DNA from: JAKQHY01 sp034429475
Lineage (GTDB): Bacteria; Chloroflexota; Anaerolineae; B4-G1; SLSP01
Assembly: GCA_034429475.1 (NCBI GenBank)
Contig: DAOUGD010000155.1
Location: 1 to 41,991, forward strand
Length of the DNA stretch: 41,991 nucleotides
Direction of reading: 5' to 3'
This document shows, one piece after another, positions 1-9,140 of the stretch. Below the pieces are notes generated by a model that was not told where the DNA came from, ran no database searches, and was given only the letters and a program-made list of their open reading frames with translations. A program made the position numbers and the translations under genes. The first letter of the stretch is position 1. The number at the start of each line of letters is the position of its first letter.

Positions 1-25
1 GGGAGCAGGGATGGGGGGACAGTCT

Positions 26-59
26 TCCCCAATCCCCAACCCCCAACCCCTAATCCCCA
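26..59. repeat. heptad short tandem repeat
   Basis: About four degenerate 7-nt units of the form CAACCCC/CAATCCC/TAATCCC lie immediately upstream of holB. It is the first of about 20 short phased repeat tracts that fill the intergenic gaps of this window. Confidence 0.7.
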
Positions 60-82
60 TCTTTTCGGGTATGGAGTGGCAA

Positions 83-1090
83 ATGAGCAGCAATCCTGAG
101 ACGTTAAGTGGCTGGCCTATCGTCGGGCATGAGTGGGCGGTGCGGCAGTTGCAGTTGGCCGTGACTCGCGGCGAGGTTCCGCACGCGCTGCTGTTCACCG
201 GACCGGAAAGCGTCGGCAAGTTTACGCTGGCGCGCACGGTCGCGGCGGCGCTGCTGTGCAAGGGCGAGGCGGAACTGCCCCCGTGCGGCGTCTGCCTGTC
301 GTGCCGCAAGTTGAATTCCGGCAATCACCCGGACTTTCTCTTCATCGAAGCGGACGCCAAAGGCGGCGCGCTTAAGATTGATCAAATCCGCGACGTGGAG
401 CGCTTCCTCAGTCTGACGCCCAACGAGAGCCGCTGCAAGGTCGCGCTGATTGCCGACTTCGAGCGCGCGACCATCGGGGCGGCCAACGCGTTGCTCAAGA
501 CGTTGGAGGAGCCGCCGGGCTACGCGCACTTGATGCTGCTAGCGCAGGACGCCGAGTTGCTGCTGCCCACCATCGTTTCCCGCAGCCGGCAGATCGGCCT
601 GCGCCCGTTGGGGCGGCAGCAGGTGGAAGAGGCGCTCATCGCGCGGTGGGCCGTCGCGCCGGAGCAGGCGGAGTGGCTGGCGCGCATCTCCGGCGGGCGG
701 ATCGGGTGGGCGGTGCGCGCCGTCACCGATCCGGCGTACCAGGAGCAGATGGAGCAGGCGTTGACGGCCATGCTGGCCGTGTTGGCGCAGGATTTGCCCA
801 CCCGCTTCGAGACGGCGCAGGAGATGGGGCGGGATGACGCGCATCTGCCCGAAACCCTCGAATACTGGCTGACCGGCTGGCGAGACGTGCTGCTCATCCA
901 GACTGACAACGCCGTCAAAATGACGTATCGGGAACACGCCGACGTGCTGAAAAACATCGCCGCTCAGGTGGATGTGGCGCGCACGCTGGAAATGATCCAG
1001 GCTTTGGAAAAAGCGCAGCAGGCGCTTCAGCGGAACGTCAATACGCAGTTGTTGTTGGAAAATCTGTTGTTGGATTTTCCGGGGCTATGA
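83..1090 (+). CDS. holB: DNA polymerase III subunit delta' (clamp loader)
   Basis: This is the AAA+ clamp-loader subunit that helps load the sliding clamp onto primed DNA. The reading frame is open from position 11, but its first 20 codons run through the heptad repeat. The ATG at 83 gives MSSNPETLSGWPIVGH, a usual DnaX/HolB-type start; the ATG at 71 is the alternative. Visible are a P-loop-like GPESVGKFTLA near residue 40, a zinc-finger cysteine cluster (CGVC, then LSC) near residues 68-74, the sensor-1/Walker-B-type segment ending in LLKTLEEPP, and the SRSRQIGLRPL stretch that follows in HolB proteins. At 335 aa the length is normal. The TPR lipoprotein gene follows after 27 nt and may be co-transcribed. 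Confidence 0.93.
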   Translation: MSSNPETLSGWPIVGHEWAVRQLQLAVTRGEVPHALLFTGPESVGKFTLARTVAAALLCKGEAELPPCGVCLSCRKLNSGNHPDFLFIEADAKGGALKIDQIRDVERFLSLTPNESRCKVALIADFERATIGAANALLKTLEEPPGYAHLMLLAQDAELLLPTIVSRSRQIGLRPLGRQQVEEALIARWAVAPEQAEWLARISGGRIGWAVRAVTDPAYQEQMEQALTAMLAVLAQDLPTRFETAQEMGRDDAHLPETLEYWLTGWRDVLLIQTDNAVKMTYREHADVLKNIAAQVDVARTLEMIQALEKAQQALQRNVNTQLLLENLLLDFPGL

Positions 1091-1117
1091 AAGATTAAAG
1101 TAAGGAAGGTTACACCT

Positions 1118-4100
1118 GTGAATCCCCTGAATCTTAAAAAAGCTATTCGCATTAACGGAATTCTCCTCTTCATTCTTTGTTATTTTGGCGCCGGGTGTGT
1201 ATCTACCCCACCGCCTGCGCCGACCGCCACAGCGCTCCCGCCGACGGCTACCGCGACCCCACTGCCTACGCCCACTCCCACGCCCATCCCACCAACGTAT
1301 TATCTCTTACAAGGTGACGCGGCACTGTTTGAAAATGACTTCGTCAGAGCCGATGAAGCTTATAGTCAAACACTGCTGGCCGATCCGCAATTTGCCCTCG
1401 CTTATAGTCACCGGGCCTTCCTCTATGCGTTGCAACCGGAACGTTGGGCGGCCTCGCTGGAGCTGGCTCAACAGGCGGTGGATATGGCGCCGGAGAGCAG
1501 TGAGGCATGGGCTTATCTGTCATTGGTGCAGACGTTGAATGTGCATTATGCTGACCTGCCCAAAGCCGCTAAAAAGGCAGTGGCATTGGACGAAGACTCC
1601 GCTTTGGCGCACGTTGCCCTGGCCAAGGCCTATTTAGCGCTTTATGCGGTGGATGATGCGCAAGAGGCCATTGCAACCGCGCTTGAGGTGGAGCCGGATA
1701 ATGTCCTGGCTCTGATGACTCAGGCCGAATGTCACGCCGCCCTGGGCAAGTTTGACAGCGCACAGCTTGTCGCAACGCGCGCGATTTCTCAGACGCCCAA
1801 TTTCCTGCCGGCGCGCTTGGTTCTGGCTGAAATGTATATGCGGGCGACCGAATATCCAGAAGCAGAGACCGAACTTGCTCGGGTTTTTGAGCAGACTCCC
1901 GATCATCTACAGGCGCTGGCGCTGTCTGTTCACCTGGACATGGCGCGTGATGACTCGAATACGGCTTCTATGACCCTGCGCAAGCTGACCGGCATAGCGC
2001 CAGAACTGCCTCTGGTTCTCTACACACGCGGCGGATTCTATATGCAGCAGGATGCGACTGAGGTAGCCTTAGAAGCTTTTGAGAAGTTGATTGCGGCAGA
2101 TCCGGACTATTGGAGCGCTTATCTGGGCAAGGGTTTTGCCCAGTTAGATGCGGATGAGTGTGAGGAGGCCGCCGACACTTTTCATGAATTATTGAACTTT
2201 TCCCCCGATGCGGGGGAAGCACACCTGGGGTTGGCGCTGGCAATGGAATGTCAGGATGAAACCAAGCGCGCTGAGGAGGGGTATCGGCAGGCTGCGGAAT
2301 TGTCCGCGCATGACCCCACAACGCTGATAGGCGTCGCGAGGCATTATTTTGCCGAGGGCGATTATGAAAAAGCTATCGAGAATTATCGCGCGGCGCTGAT
2401 GCAAAGAGTAGACGACCCGGATTTCTATCTTGCTTTAGGGTATACCCATCTGTATGCTCAAAAATATGCGGACGCTGAGAGAACTTTCAAATACATCCTG
2501 GCGCAGGAAATAGACAATGAGTCCGCCTGGTATGGCCTGGCGCGAGCTTATTTTCAGCAAGGAGAGTATGAAAAGACTGCCGAAACTTTAGAGCAGATGG
2601 AAAAAATTGATAAAACCTTCTTAAGTCACGATGCGCGAGCGCTGTTGGGAATCGTCTATTGTCAGTTGGGCGACTATCGGCGGGCGGAGCAATCCTTACA
2701 AATGGCCACCTCAGAGGGCGTGACGGATTCAACGGCCTATTTGTATCTGGGACGGGCGCGCCGCGAGTTAGGGCGAGCGGCGCAAGCGGCGGAAGCGTTT
2801 ACCGCCTACCTGGACTACAACGACGACCAATTGGCCGACACTCCCAAAACCTTGCTCACTGTCACCGCCCAATCGCTCGCGGAAGACGCCTATCACCTGC
2901 GCGAAACGGAAGGCGTCGCGTTGACCCGGGAGACAATTAACCGAATTCTCGACTATTTAGATGCCGGCATTTCTTTGCAGAAAGTTGCGATGGAGGACAT
3001 CGAAAGTCAACGGGTGATGCATCTTATCCTTGAGATAGAGGAATTTTCCGAATTTGACGATGAGACACTGGCTAATTTTATCGGCATTATGATTGGAGGG
3101 GTAACTTTCACTGTCCCGCGCATTGAACCCTGGCTGGATGGCGGGGTTTGGATATCCCTTCAAAATGCTATAGAGGAAAGCCAAATCGAAGTGAGCGCTC
3201 CTTATACGCTGTTTCTGGACCTTTCGGAGGGGCTAGGTTGGAATTCTGCCGATACGTATGGGCAGATTGTCATCCAAGACCTGCGCCACATCAGCTCAAC
3301 GGTGTCAGTCGCCGACCAGATTGAGGAGATCAAGCAGAATGTGGAAAAGGAGCGCGGCCTGAAACCCAAGCAGGATGTGGTTTTCGAGATGCTGACCCCT
3401 GAAACTTTGCGTGAATCCCTCGAAGCTGAATATGCCGGGGAACAGGAGGCCATGCACGCCATGCACGACTCCTGGGTCTTGATGGGGTTGCTCGATCCTG
3501 AAGCGGATCTGACGCAACTGTTCATAGACTTGCGTTCCGAACAGACCGCCGGTTACTATGAATGGGAAGAAGATACGCTGTATGTGATCGGTGATGAAGA
3601 GCTCCTTGACCCACGCGAAGAACTCACCTTTGCCCATGAGTATCTCCACGCTTTGCAAGATCAGCACTATGGCCTGGAGCAGATCCAGGATGTTACCGAC
3701 GATGATCAGAGTATGGCTTTCCGTTCACTGGCGGAGGGTGAAGCTACCCAGTTTACGATCAAATATTTGCAGTCATACATCACAGAGCTTGAATCCTGGG
3801 TTATGATGAATTCCTCGGTGCAGACTTTGTCAGAGGGGTGGGATGTGCCGGGAATCCTGGAGCGTATGCAAATCTACCCCTACGAAATCGGCCTGGAATT
3901 TGTTGAAGTGGTGGCTCCTGGCGGCTACTGGCCGAATATAGAAAGAACTTACGCTGACCCACCCGCCTCAACAGAACAAATCCTGCATCCTGACAAATAC
4001 AAAGGGGATGAAAGGGACGATCCCCAGGAGGTGCAATTGCCCGAAGCCGTCACAGTGCTCTCCACGACCTGGACGATGTTGGACAATGAGGTGGCGGGAG

Positions 4101-4480
4101 AGTTGTGGACCCGCGAGTATCTGGGGGAATTCGTCTCGCCCGATCTGGCCTCGGTCGCTGCCGCCGGTTGGGACGGAGATCGGTATATTCTCTTGGAACA
4201 TCCCGATGACGGGCGGGATATCCTGATCTGGCAAACGGTCTGGGATTCCAATGATGACGCCTGGGAATTTGTCACGGCGCACCGCCTCGCACTGACGGAG
4301 GAGCGTGGATACGAAGAAGTAGCGCGCCACATCCAACCTGGAGAGCGGGCACTGCGTTGGAAGCACGAAAACCGCAGCATTTACATTCAACAACAAGGGG
4401 CTGTCACATTTCTGGTTTTCGCTGCCGAAGCGCAGGATTTGGACGAAGTGATTCCTTTGCTACATGAAGCATCACATTGA
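1118..4480 (+). CDS. TPR-repeat lipoprotein with C-terminal zinc-metallopeptidase-like domain
   Basis: It starts at GTG, 7 nt after a good Shine-Dalgarno (AAGGAAGGT, 1102-1110). The N-terminus is a lipoprotein signal with lipobox FGAGC and Cys27 as the lipidated residue. A Pro/Thr-rich linker (about residues 29-58) follows, typical of surface lipoproteins in Gram-positive-like or monoderm bacteria. Residues about 65-600 are a long array of tetratricopeptide repeats. The C-terminal third carries HEYLH (His840-Glu841-His844) with an EGEAT motif about 30 residues later (Glu873/Glu875). This is the layout of a gluzincin-type zinc protease, with the EGEA glutamate a candidate third ligand. The protein is predicted to be extracytoplasmic and membrane-anchored, combining TPR-mediated binding with peptidase activity. 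The substrate is unknown. Peptidase activity is inferred from motifs only. Confidence 0.82.
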   Translation: MNPLNLKKAIRINGILLFILCYFGAGCVSTPPPAPTATALPPTATATPLPTPTPTPIPPTYYLLQGDAALFENDFVRADEAYSQTLLADPQFALAYSHRAFLYALQPERWAASLELAQQAVDMAPESSEAWAYLSLVQTLNVHYADLPKAAKKAVALDEDSALAHVALAKAYLALYAVDDAQEAIATALEVEPDNVLALMTQAECHAALGKFDSAQLVATRAISQTPNFLPARLVLAEMYMRATEYPEAETELARVFEQTPDHLQALALSVHLDMARDDSNTASMTLRKLTGIAPELPLVLYTRGGFYMQQDATEVALEAFEKLIAADPDYWSAYLGKGFAQLDADECEEAADTFHELLNFSPDAGEAHLGLALAMECQDETKRAEEGYRQAAELSAHDPTTLIGVARHYFAEGDYEKAIENYRAALMQRVDDPDFYLALGYTHLYAQKYADAERTFKYILAQEIDNESAWYGLARAYFQQGEYEKTAETLEQMEKIDKTFLSHDARALLGIVYCQLGDYRRAEQSLQMATSEGVTDSTAYLYLGRARRELGRAAQAAEAFTAYLDYNDDQLADTPKTLLTVTAQSLAEDAYHLRETEGVALTRETINRILDYLDAGISLQKVAMEDIESQRVMHLILEIEEFSEFDDETLANFIGIMIGGVTFTVPRIEPWLDGGVWISLQNAIEESQIEVSAPYTLFLDLSEGLGWNSADTYGQIVIQDLRHISSTVSVADQIEEIKQNVEKERGLKPKQDVVFEMLTPETLRESLEAEYAGEQEAMHAMHDSWVLMGLLDPEADLTQLFIDLRSEQTAGYYEWEEDTLYVIGDEELLDPREELTFAHEYLHALQDQHYGLEQIQDVTDDDQSMAFRSLAEGEATQFTIKYLQSYITELESWVMMNSSVQTLSEGWDVPGILERMQIYPYEIGLEFVEVVAPGGYWPNIERTYADPPASTEQILHPDKYKGDERDDPQEVQLPEAVTVLSTTWTMLDNEVAGELWTREYLGEFVSPDLASVAAAGWDGDRYILLEHPDDGRDILIWQTVWDSNDDAWEFVTAHRLALTEERGYEEVARHIQPGERALRWKHENRSIYIQQQGAVTFLVFAAEAQDLDEVIPLLHEASH

Positions 4481-4527
4481 ATTTGGAAATCCTTGTTCCA
4501 TCCCGTTGAATGGATATAATCCGGGCC

Positions 4528-5187
4528 ATGTTCCGTTACGTGATAGCCTATAAGCCCTTCGACGTTGAGTGTCGGCACGGGGAGCCGAAGGATGTGCCGA
4601 CGCTGACCACGTGGGGCATCCCCAGAAATTTGCACGCCGCTGGGCGGCTCGACCTGGACAGCGAGGGGTTGCTCTTGCTCAGCAACGACGGGGAGTTGCT
4701 GCATCGCGTCACGCACCCCAACTTTAATCACTCGAAGACCTATCTGGTGTTGGTGCGCGGTCATCCGACGGCGGAGGACATTGTGCATTTCCGCGAGGGC
4801 ATCGCCATCAAAACGGGGCTGACGCGGCCCTCCGATGTGGAAATCCTGCACAGCCCGCCGCCCCTGCCGGCCTTCGACCAGCCGCAGCCCGCGCCGGAGA
4901 AGACGACGTGGCTGCGCATCGTGCTCTTTGAGGGCAAAAAGCGGCAGATCAAGCGGATGACGGCCGCGTTAGGCTACACGACCGTCCGCCTGGTGCGCGT
5001 CGCCATCGGCCCGCTCACGCTGCCGGCCGACTTGCCGCCGGGCGGGTGGCGCGACCTGGATGTGGCGGAGCGCAAGGTGTTGCTCGATTGGGTGTGGCCG
5101 CACGGCCGGCGTCCAAAAACGCCAGCGTGCCCGACCGACAAGCCTGTGGCGCGTCCCGACCGGCGTAAACTCAAACTACACCGCTAA
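4528..5187 (+). CDS. rRNA pseudouridine synthase, RsuA/RluB/E/F family
   Basis: This enzyme would convert specific uridines in rRNA to pseudouridine. The catalytic motif AAGRLDLDSEGLLLLSNDG is clear, with nucleophile Asp42 counted from the ATG at 4528. GKKRQIKRM follows near residue 140, also typical of the family. There is no N-terminal S4 domain, and the protein starts directly with FRYVIAYKPFDV, as RluE-type enzymes (23S rRNA U2457) do. An ATG at 4510 would add MDIIRA and has no better ribosome-binding site. The C-terminal 30 residues are Arg/Lys/Pro-rich and probably contact RNA. At 219 aa the length fits RluE. The exact target uridine cannot be read from the sequence. Confidence 0.88.
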   Translation: MFRYVIAYKPFDVECRHGEPKDVPTLTTWGIPRNLHAAGRLDLDSEGLLLLSNDGELLHRVTHPNFNHSKTYLVLVRGHPTAEDIVHFREGIAIKTGLTRPSDVEILHSPPPLPAFDQPQPAPEKTTWLRIVLFEGKKRQIKRMTAALGYTTVRLVRVAIGPLTLPADLPPGGWRDLDVAERKVLLDWVWPHGRRPKTPACPTDKPVARPDRRKLKLHR

Positions 5188-5254
5188 TTCAAAATCCGTT
5201 TTCAGTGGAATTCGTCATTAACCTGCGGTTCACCAGCGGTCGGATGAAAATTTT

Positions 5255-5333
5255 CACCGCAAAGACGCAGAGGACGCAGAGATCCCGCTATTTGCAATTC
5301 GCAATTCGCAATTCGCAATTCGCAATTCGCTAT
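5255..5333. repeat. two short tandem repeat tracts
   Basis: A 9-nt-phased tract (CCGCAAAG, ACGCAGAGG, ACGCAGAGA; 5255-5282) is followed by five to six 7-nt AATTCGC units (about 5291-5333). The tracts sit between the pseudouridine synthase and the glycosyltransferase genes, and the second ends about 10 nt before the glycosyltransferase ribosome-binding site. Apart from these tracts, 5188-5350 holds nothing I recognise. Confidence 0.75.
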
Positions 5334-5350
5334 TTCCAGAGGAGGGAGGA

Positions 5351-6100
5351 ATGATGAAACTCTCTGTTATCATGCCGGTTTACAATGAAATCGAAACGAT
5401 TGAAGAAATCATCAGTGAAGTGCGCGCCGTGCATTTGCAGGTGTGCGTCTGGGCCAATAAGGCCCACGAAGAGACGATTGAACTGGAGCGGGAGATCGTC
5501 ATTGTGGACGACGGCTCGAAGGACGGCACGCGTGACTTTCTGAAAACATTGGAAGGTCAGCCAGACGTCCGCGTGATTTACCATGAGGTCAACCGTGGCA
5601 AGGGTGGGGCGGTGTGGACGGGATTGCAAAACGCGACCGGCGACATTTGCCTGATTCAGGACGCTGACCTGGAGTACGACCCCCGCGACTATCCGCATTT
5701 GTTGCAGCCTATCCTGGAAAAACGCACCCAGGCGGTCTACGGCTCGCGGTTTCGCGGCGGGCCGACCAAGGCGATGTTCTTCTGGCACATGCTAGGGAAC
5801 CGGTTCCTCACGTTTGTCACCAATTTGCTCTACAACACCATCCTGAGCGATATGGAGACGTGTTACAAAGTCTTTACCCGCGAAGTGGCGAAAAAGCTGC
5901 ATCTCAGAGCGCAGGGGTGGGGGTTCGATCCGGAGATCACCGTGCAAATCCTGTTGATGGGCTACCGCATCTACGAAGTGCCCATCTCTTATAGCGGGCG
6001 GGAATTCGTCGAAGGGAAAAAGATTTCCTGGAAGGATGGCTTCACCGTGCTGTGGACGCTGTTGAAATACCGGATACTGGGATACAAACCCCCAGCGTGA
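5351..6100 (+). CDS. family 2 glycosyltransferase (dolichol-phosphate-mannose-synthase-like)
   Basis: This enzyme would transfer a sugar from a nucleotide-sugar donor, probably to a lipid carrier such as polyprenyl phosphate, at the cytoplasmic face. The N-terminus LSVIMPVYNE is the GT2 start. IVDDGSKDGT (about 51-60) supplies the nucleotide-binding Asp pair, QDADLEYDP (103-111) is the DxD-type metal site, and GSRF with the following GNR fits the DPM1/GtrB group. No transmembrane helices follow the catalytic domain, so it resembles the soluble DPM1 type, not the GtrB type with membrane helices. A strong ribosome-binding site (GGAGGGAGGA) precedes tandem ATGs at 5351 and 5354. The acceptor is unknown. 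Confidence 0.88.
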   Translation: MMKLSVIMPVYNEIETIEEIISEVRAVHLQVCVWANKAHEETIELEREIVIVDDGSKDGTRDFLKTLEGQPDVRVIYHEVNRGKGGAVWTGLQNATGDICLIQDADLEYDPRDYPHLLQPILEKRTQAVYGSRFRGGPTKAMFFWHMLGNRFLTFVTNLLYNTILSDMETCYKVFTREVAKKLHLRAQGWGFDPEITVQILLMGYRIYEVPISYSGREFVEGKKISWKDGFTVLWTLLKYRILGYKPPA

Positions 6101-6130
6101 AGCTAACGTTCGGTTGACTGCCTACATATC

Positions 6131-6166
6131 AAAGGGTGGCGAATGATTTTCACCCCCTTTGTTGTT
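6131..6166. terminator. weak bidirectional hairpin between convergent genes
   Basis: AAAGGGTG (6131-6138) can pair with a CACCCCCTTT stretch (6151-6160), followed by a T-rich run on the plus strand. It lies between two converging genes, where a shared terminator would be expected. The stem is imperfect. Confidence 0.35.
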
Positions 6167-6174
6167 GGCATGGA

Positions 6175-7320
6175 TTACAGGAAATGTTCAAAGTCGTTTC
6201 GCCGGAAGATGGCCGCTACCGGGTCTTCACAGTCATAAATACCGGCCAGGACTTGAAGATGCACCGGCCACATCAACAGACTCTGGTCGCCCACCCACTG
6301 ATCCATCGCGCCGATTTTGAAGGGCAGGTCGTGCAGCTCTCCGTGGATGGTGGCCCTGAGCGTGTCAATGACCGGCTGCAAGTCATAGGCAAAAAAGCCG
6401 CGATCCAGGTGCGGCGACTTTTTGTAGTCCGGCGCCGGCAGATCGGCGCAGCGGCATTGGAACGCGATGAGTACGTCAAGGATGGGGTAGAGTCGTGTCG
6501 TGCTGGACGTCACGTCGTCAGATGCCAAGAGACGCTCCAAGTCCGGCCCAAGATTGGCAGCCAGGTACGGCAGCTTGTAGAACTGGCGATGCAGCCACTT
6601 CGGATACCCCGGTTTGTAGACACGATTCAGCAGGAAAATCAGTCCGACGATCCTTTCCACAGATCTCGCCAGGGTGACTCTGGCGGAGAGCGTATCCCCG
6701 CGATGCGCGCACAACCCGATAAGATCAATGTCCCAACTCAGCATGGTCCACTGGTAGGCCAGGCGATAACGCCAGACGTCATCGGGAAAATAGCGGAAGG
6801 CGTCGCGCAATTGCGTGAGGGTTCCCACACCATCATGGAAAACTTCCCCGGCCGTCAGACGCAGCAAGCCATCCTCTGGGATGAGCAACCAGCGCCGCGC
6901 AGGAAGGGTGGGAGGCGTACCCTCCGCTTCTTCCAGGCCGAGATACAGCCTGACAAAGCGCGCGCACGTCGTGATAGGGATTTGTAATACGCCGCCCGGC
7001 TCTGTGGTGGGTGTGGGCGGCCCTGCTGTTGGGTCGGTGAAGCGTGTGGGCTGCTCCAAAATCTCTGGGGGTACGTACCGGTGAAGCATTTCCACGACTT
7101 TGTGGCCCCATTGAGCGAGATCCTCCGGCGTCAAAAATAGCACTACGCGCGGGCCCCATCCGTAGATTTTGGAAAACTCGTCGTCGTTCCCCAAAACTTC
7201 AGACCCCCAGCCGATCAGCGCGGCGGCATGTCGTTGCGCGATTTCCGGGCAATGGGTTTTCAATACTGGAGCAATACAATCGTGATAGTATGTACGGTTG
7301 AGATCTAAACTTTTCATCAT
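6175..7320 (-). CDS. DUF4037-like protein (nucleotidyltransferase-like N-terminus)
   Basis: I recognise the N-terminal stretch GWGSEVLGNDDEFS (residues 37-50) followed by GWGPRVVLFL. It has the G-S-x(n)-D-D/E arrangement of nucleotidyltransferase-fold proteins and matches the DUF4037 group as I remember it. The rest of the 381 residues is mostly helical with no further motif I can name. No biochemical role is established to my knowledge; transfer of a nucleotide to a small molecule or protein is an inference from the fold. The gene stands alone, convergent with the glycosyltransferase gene. ATGs at 7320 and 7317 are both possible. A GC-rich reading frame on the other strand (6136-6987) is a shadow. 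Confidence 0.6.
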   Translation of the reverse strand: MMKSLDLNRTYYHDCIAPVLKTHCPEIAQRHAAALIGWGSEVLGNDDEFSKIYGWGPRVVLFLTPEDLAQWGHKVVEMLHRYVPPEILEQPTRFTDPTAGPPTPTTEPGGVLQIPITTCARFVRLYLGLEEAEGTPPTLPARRWLLIPEDGLLRLTAGEVFHDGVGTLTQLRDAFRYFPDDVWRYRLAYQWTMLSWDIDLIGLCAHRGDTLSARVTLARSVERIVGLIFLLNRVYKPGYPKWLHRQFYKLPYLAANLGPDLERLLASDDVTSSTTRLYPILDVLIAFQCRCADLPAPDYKKSPHLDRGFFAYDLQPVIDTLRATIHGELHDLPFKIGAMDQWVGDQSLLMWPVHLQVLAGIYDCEDPVAAIFRRNDFEHFL

Positions 7321-7341
7321 GGTCGCTATTTATTCACAGGA

Positions 7342-7467
7342 GTTACGCAGTTTCTTATTTTTTTTTGACAGGATTAACAGGATTTCCAGGATTAGAGAAG
7401 GTTTTGTAGACACTTTTTTTATCCTGTTAATCCTGTAAATCCTGTCCAAAGAAACGAACCGCGTAAC
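7342..7467. repeat. nested inverted repeat built from 9-nt tandem repeats
   Basis: The outer arms are GTTACGCAGTTTCT (7342-7355) and GAAACGAACCGCGTAAC (7451-7467). The inner arms are GACAGGATTAACAGGAT (7367-7383) and ATCCTGTTAATCCTGT (7420-7435). Each inner arm is a 9-nt phased repeat (ACAGGATTA units), and the two arms are reverse complements. The gap between the flanking genes (7321-7490) holds only this element. In RNA it would fold into a long stem. Confidence 0.8.
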
Positions 7468-7490
7468 TACTGTATTCAGATCTTGTAAGT

Positions 7491-8177
7491 TTACCACACC
7501 CCCGGCAGCAGCCGGGAGCGCGTCCGCTGCGCATAGTCGGTGTAACCGGGCAACTCTTTCTGAAGCGTCGCGTCTTCCAACGCGGTGCGGAGCACGAACA
7601 GCAGCGCGCCGATGCCGCCGGGAATCAGCGCCCACCACGAGCCGAGCAGCAGCGGTGCGCCGAGGTGGTGCAGCATCCCGCCGACGTAGCCCGGATGCCG
7701 CACGAAACGATATGGCCCGCCCGTTTCCACGGTGTGTCCCCGATCCGCCTGGATGCGGATCACCCCGGAGAAGAACTTGTTCGCCGCCATCGCCCAATCC
7801 GACAGCGCGATGCCGCCGATCATCACCCCCAACGCCACGACTTGCGCAATGGGGGAGACCGCGTTGCTCCACCCCTTGTCGTGATCCAGCCCGGCGACGA
7901 GATACATCACCAGCGGCATTAACAAGGCCGCCACACTGGCCAGGACAATGTCCCAGCCTTTGCTCCCTTCCTGCGGCTTGGAGCGCTCCGCAAGCAAATC
8001 GGGCGGCAGGATCACGGTCAGAATGCCCTGGTTGACGATGTAGATGACCAGATAGGCCCATCCCCAATCCCATCTCAGGTCGCCGGATGGTGCGAACAGG
8101 GCCAACCCAAAGAGCACGGTATACACGATGCTCTTGAAAATCCACCGGGCGACGCCGCGTTTAGTATCTGAGTTCAT
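7491..8177 (-). CDS. isoprenylcysteine carboxyl methyltransferase (ICMT)/phospholipid methyltransferase family protein
   Basis: This is an integral membrane methyltransferase using S-adenosylmethionine. It has four to five hydrophobic helices, then the family signature GPYRFVRHPGYVG (about residue 150) and the C-terminal LEDATLQKELPGY...RSRLLPGVW. The ATG at 8177 is preferred because a GGAGGG sequence lies about 8 nt upstream. The upstream ATG at 8192 would translate that ribosome-binding site. The substrate is unknown: bacterial members methylate lipids, isoprenoids or small hydrophobic compounds. The 3' end lies next to a nested inverted repeat. Confidence 0.82.
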   Translation of the reverse strand: MNSDTKRGVARWIFKSIVYTVLFGLALFAPSGDLRWDWGWAYLVIYIVNQGILTVILPPDLLAERSKPQEGSKGWDIVLASVAALLMPLVMYLVAGLDHDKGWSNAVSPIAQVVALGVMIGGIALSDWAMAANKFFSGVIRIQADRGHTVETGGPYRFVRHPGYVGGMLHHLGAPLLLGSWWALIPGGIGALLFVLRTALEDATLQKELPGYTDYAQRTRSRLLPGVW

Positions 8178-8199
8178 AGTCTTTCCCTCCATAGCACAA

Positions 8200-8257
8200 T
8201 GGATTGCACGGATTCAACGGAAGCATCCGTTAAATTCCGTTCAATCCGTTGAGAAAT
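8200..8257. repeat. CGGATT-type repeat with inverted arms, reaching a gene's 3' end
   Basis: Units related to GGATTCAAC/CCGTTCAATC lie on both sides of a centre near 8222 as reverse complements (ACGGATTCAACGGA...TCCGTTAAATTCCGT). The tract runs into the 3' end of the alpha/beta hydrolase gene and supplies its last codons. Confidence 0.72.
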
Positions 8258-9123
8258 TCATTGATGACGGCGCGATACTCGTCCGCCTGTTCCCAGGATG
8301 TGGCATGTCCTGTCCCCTCAAAGAGATGGACTTGCGCCTCCGGGTAAATCCGCTTGAAGTCCACGCGCACGGATTCGGGCGTAGTGCGGTCGTTTTCGGT
8401 CATCATGATCAGAATGCGACCCGGCCAATCGGCCAGATCGTCCGGCGTGAAACGGTGGCTTTCGTAGTCCACCGTGCGCGCCAGGATGCTGAGCAAGTGC
8501 GCTTTGGTCAGGCGGACGCCCAACAGTTCGGCATAGATGGCGAACGGCAGCGCCACATCCGGCGTTTTCTGCGGCATCAGTTTGCCCAGGCTGAGATTCA
8601 TCGCCCAACGCAACGCGCCGGTCGGCAGCACCTTCATCCACCGCAGCATCCGTTGCAGCTTCACCGTCCCCTCGTCGTCGGGATAGGTAGGCTGCGTGTG
8701 AGAGAGGACGAGCGAGGCGGTCATGGCCGGGTAACGCCGCACGAAAATCTGCGCGACGAAGCCGCCATACGAGCCGCCCTGGACGTGCGCCCGCTCGATC
8801 CCCTCGTGCCGCAGGATCCCGGCGAGGCCGTTGCAGAGCGCGTCCATCGTGTCCACCGGCGGATAGCACGGCGCGATGACGCGGTGTGTTTGCGCGAAGG
8901 CCAGCAGGTGATGCCAGTCGAAGTAGGGAATGCCGAGCGCGCCGGTCAACATCAGGCGGGTTTCCGGCCCGCTGCCGAGGTCGTAATACTCCCACGCCAC
9001 GCCATTCAGCGTAAGGTGCTTAAAGGCGTGCTCGTTGCGGAAGCGCCGGTAAGGTTCGAGTTGTTCCGGCGGGACATCCTTGTAAAGGTTGGCGATCTTG
9101 GGATTTTCCAGAAAGTCAGCCAT
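8230..9123 (-). CDS. alpha/beta hydrolase
   Basis: A cytoplasmic serine hydrolase of the alpha/beta fold. The nucleophile elbow is GGSYGG with Ser118. The acid is probably Asp245 in TENDRTT and the base His273 in GTGHATS, giving a complete triad. An HG-type oxyanion loop is replaced by LTGALGIPYF. At 297 aa the length is normal. The substrate is not predictable; such proteins include esterases, lactonases and C-C hydrolases. The final residues (FLNGLNGI) are encoded by the CGGATT repeat tract that fills the next gap, so the natural C-terminus has probably been replaced or extended by repeat insertion. The start follows a GAGGAG ribosome-binding site. Confidence 0.87.
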   Translation of the reverse strand: MADFLENPKIANLYKDVPPEQLEPYRRFRNEHAFKHLTLNGVAWEYYDLGSGPETRLMLTGALGIPYFDWHHLLAFAQTHRVIAPCYPPVDTMDALCNGLAGILRHEGIERAHVQGGSYGGFVAQIFVRRYPAMTASLVLSHTQPTYPDDEGTVKLQRMLRWMKVLPTGALRWAMNLSLGKLMPQKTPDVALPFAIYAELLGVRLTKAHLLSILARTVDYESHRFTPDDLADWPGRILIMMTENDRTTPESVRVDFKRIYPEAQVHLFEGTGHATSWEQADEYRAVINEFLNGLNGI

Positions 9124-9140
9124 TTTCTCCTCCTTTTTGT

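Noticed and set aside
6136..6987. 283-codon plus-strand frame opposite the DUF4037-like gene
   Set aside because: No ribosome-binding site and no recognisable motif. The minus-strand frame has clear family residues.
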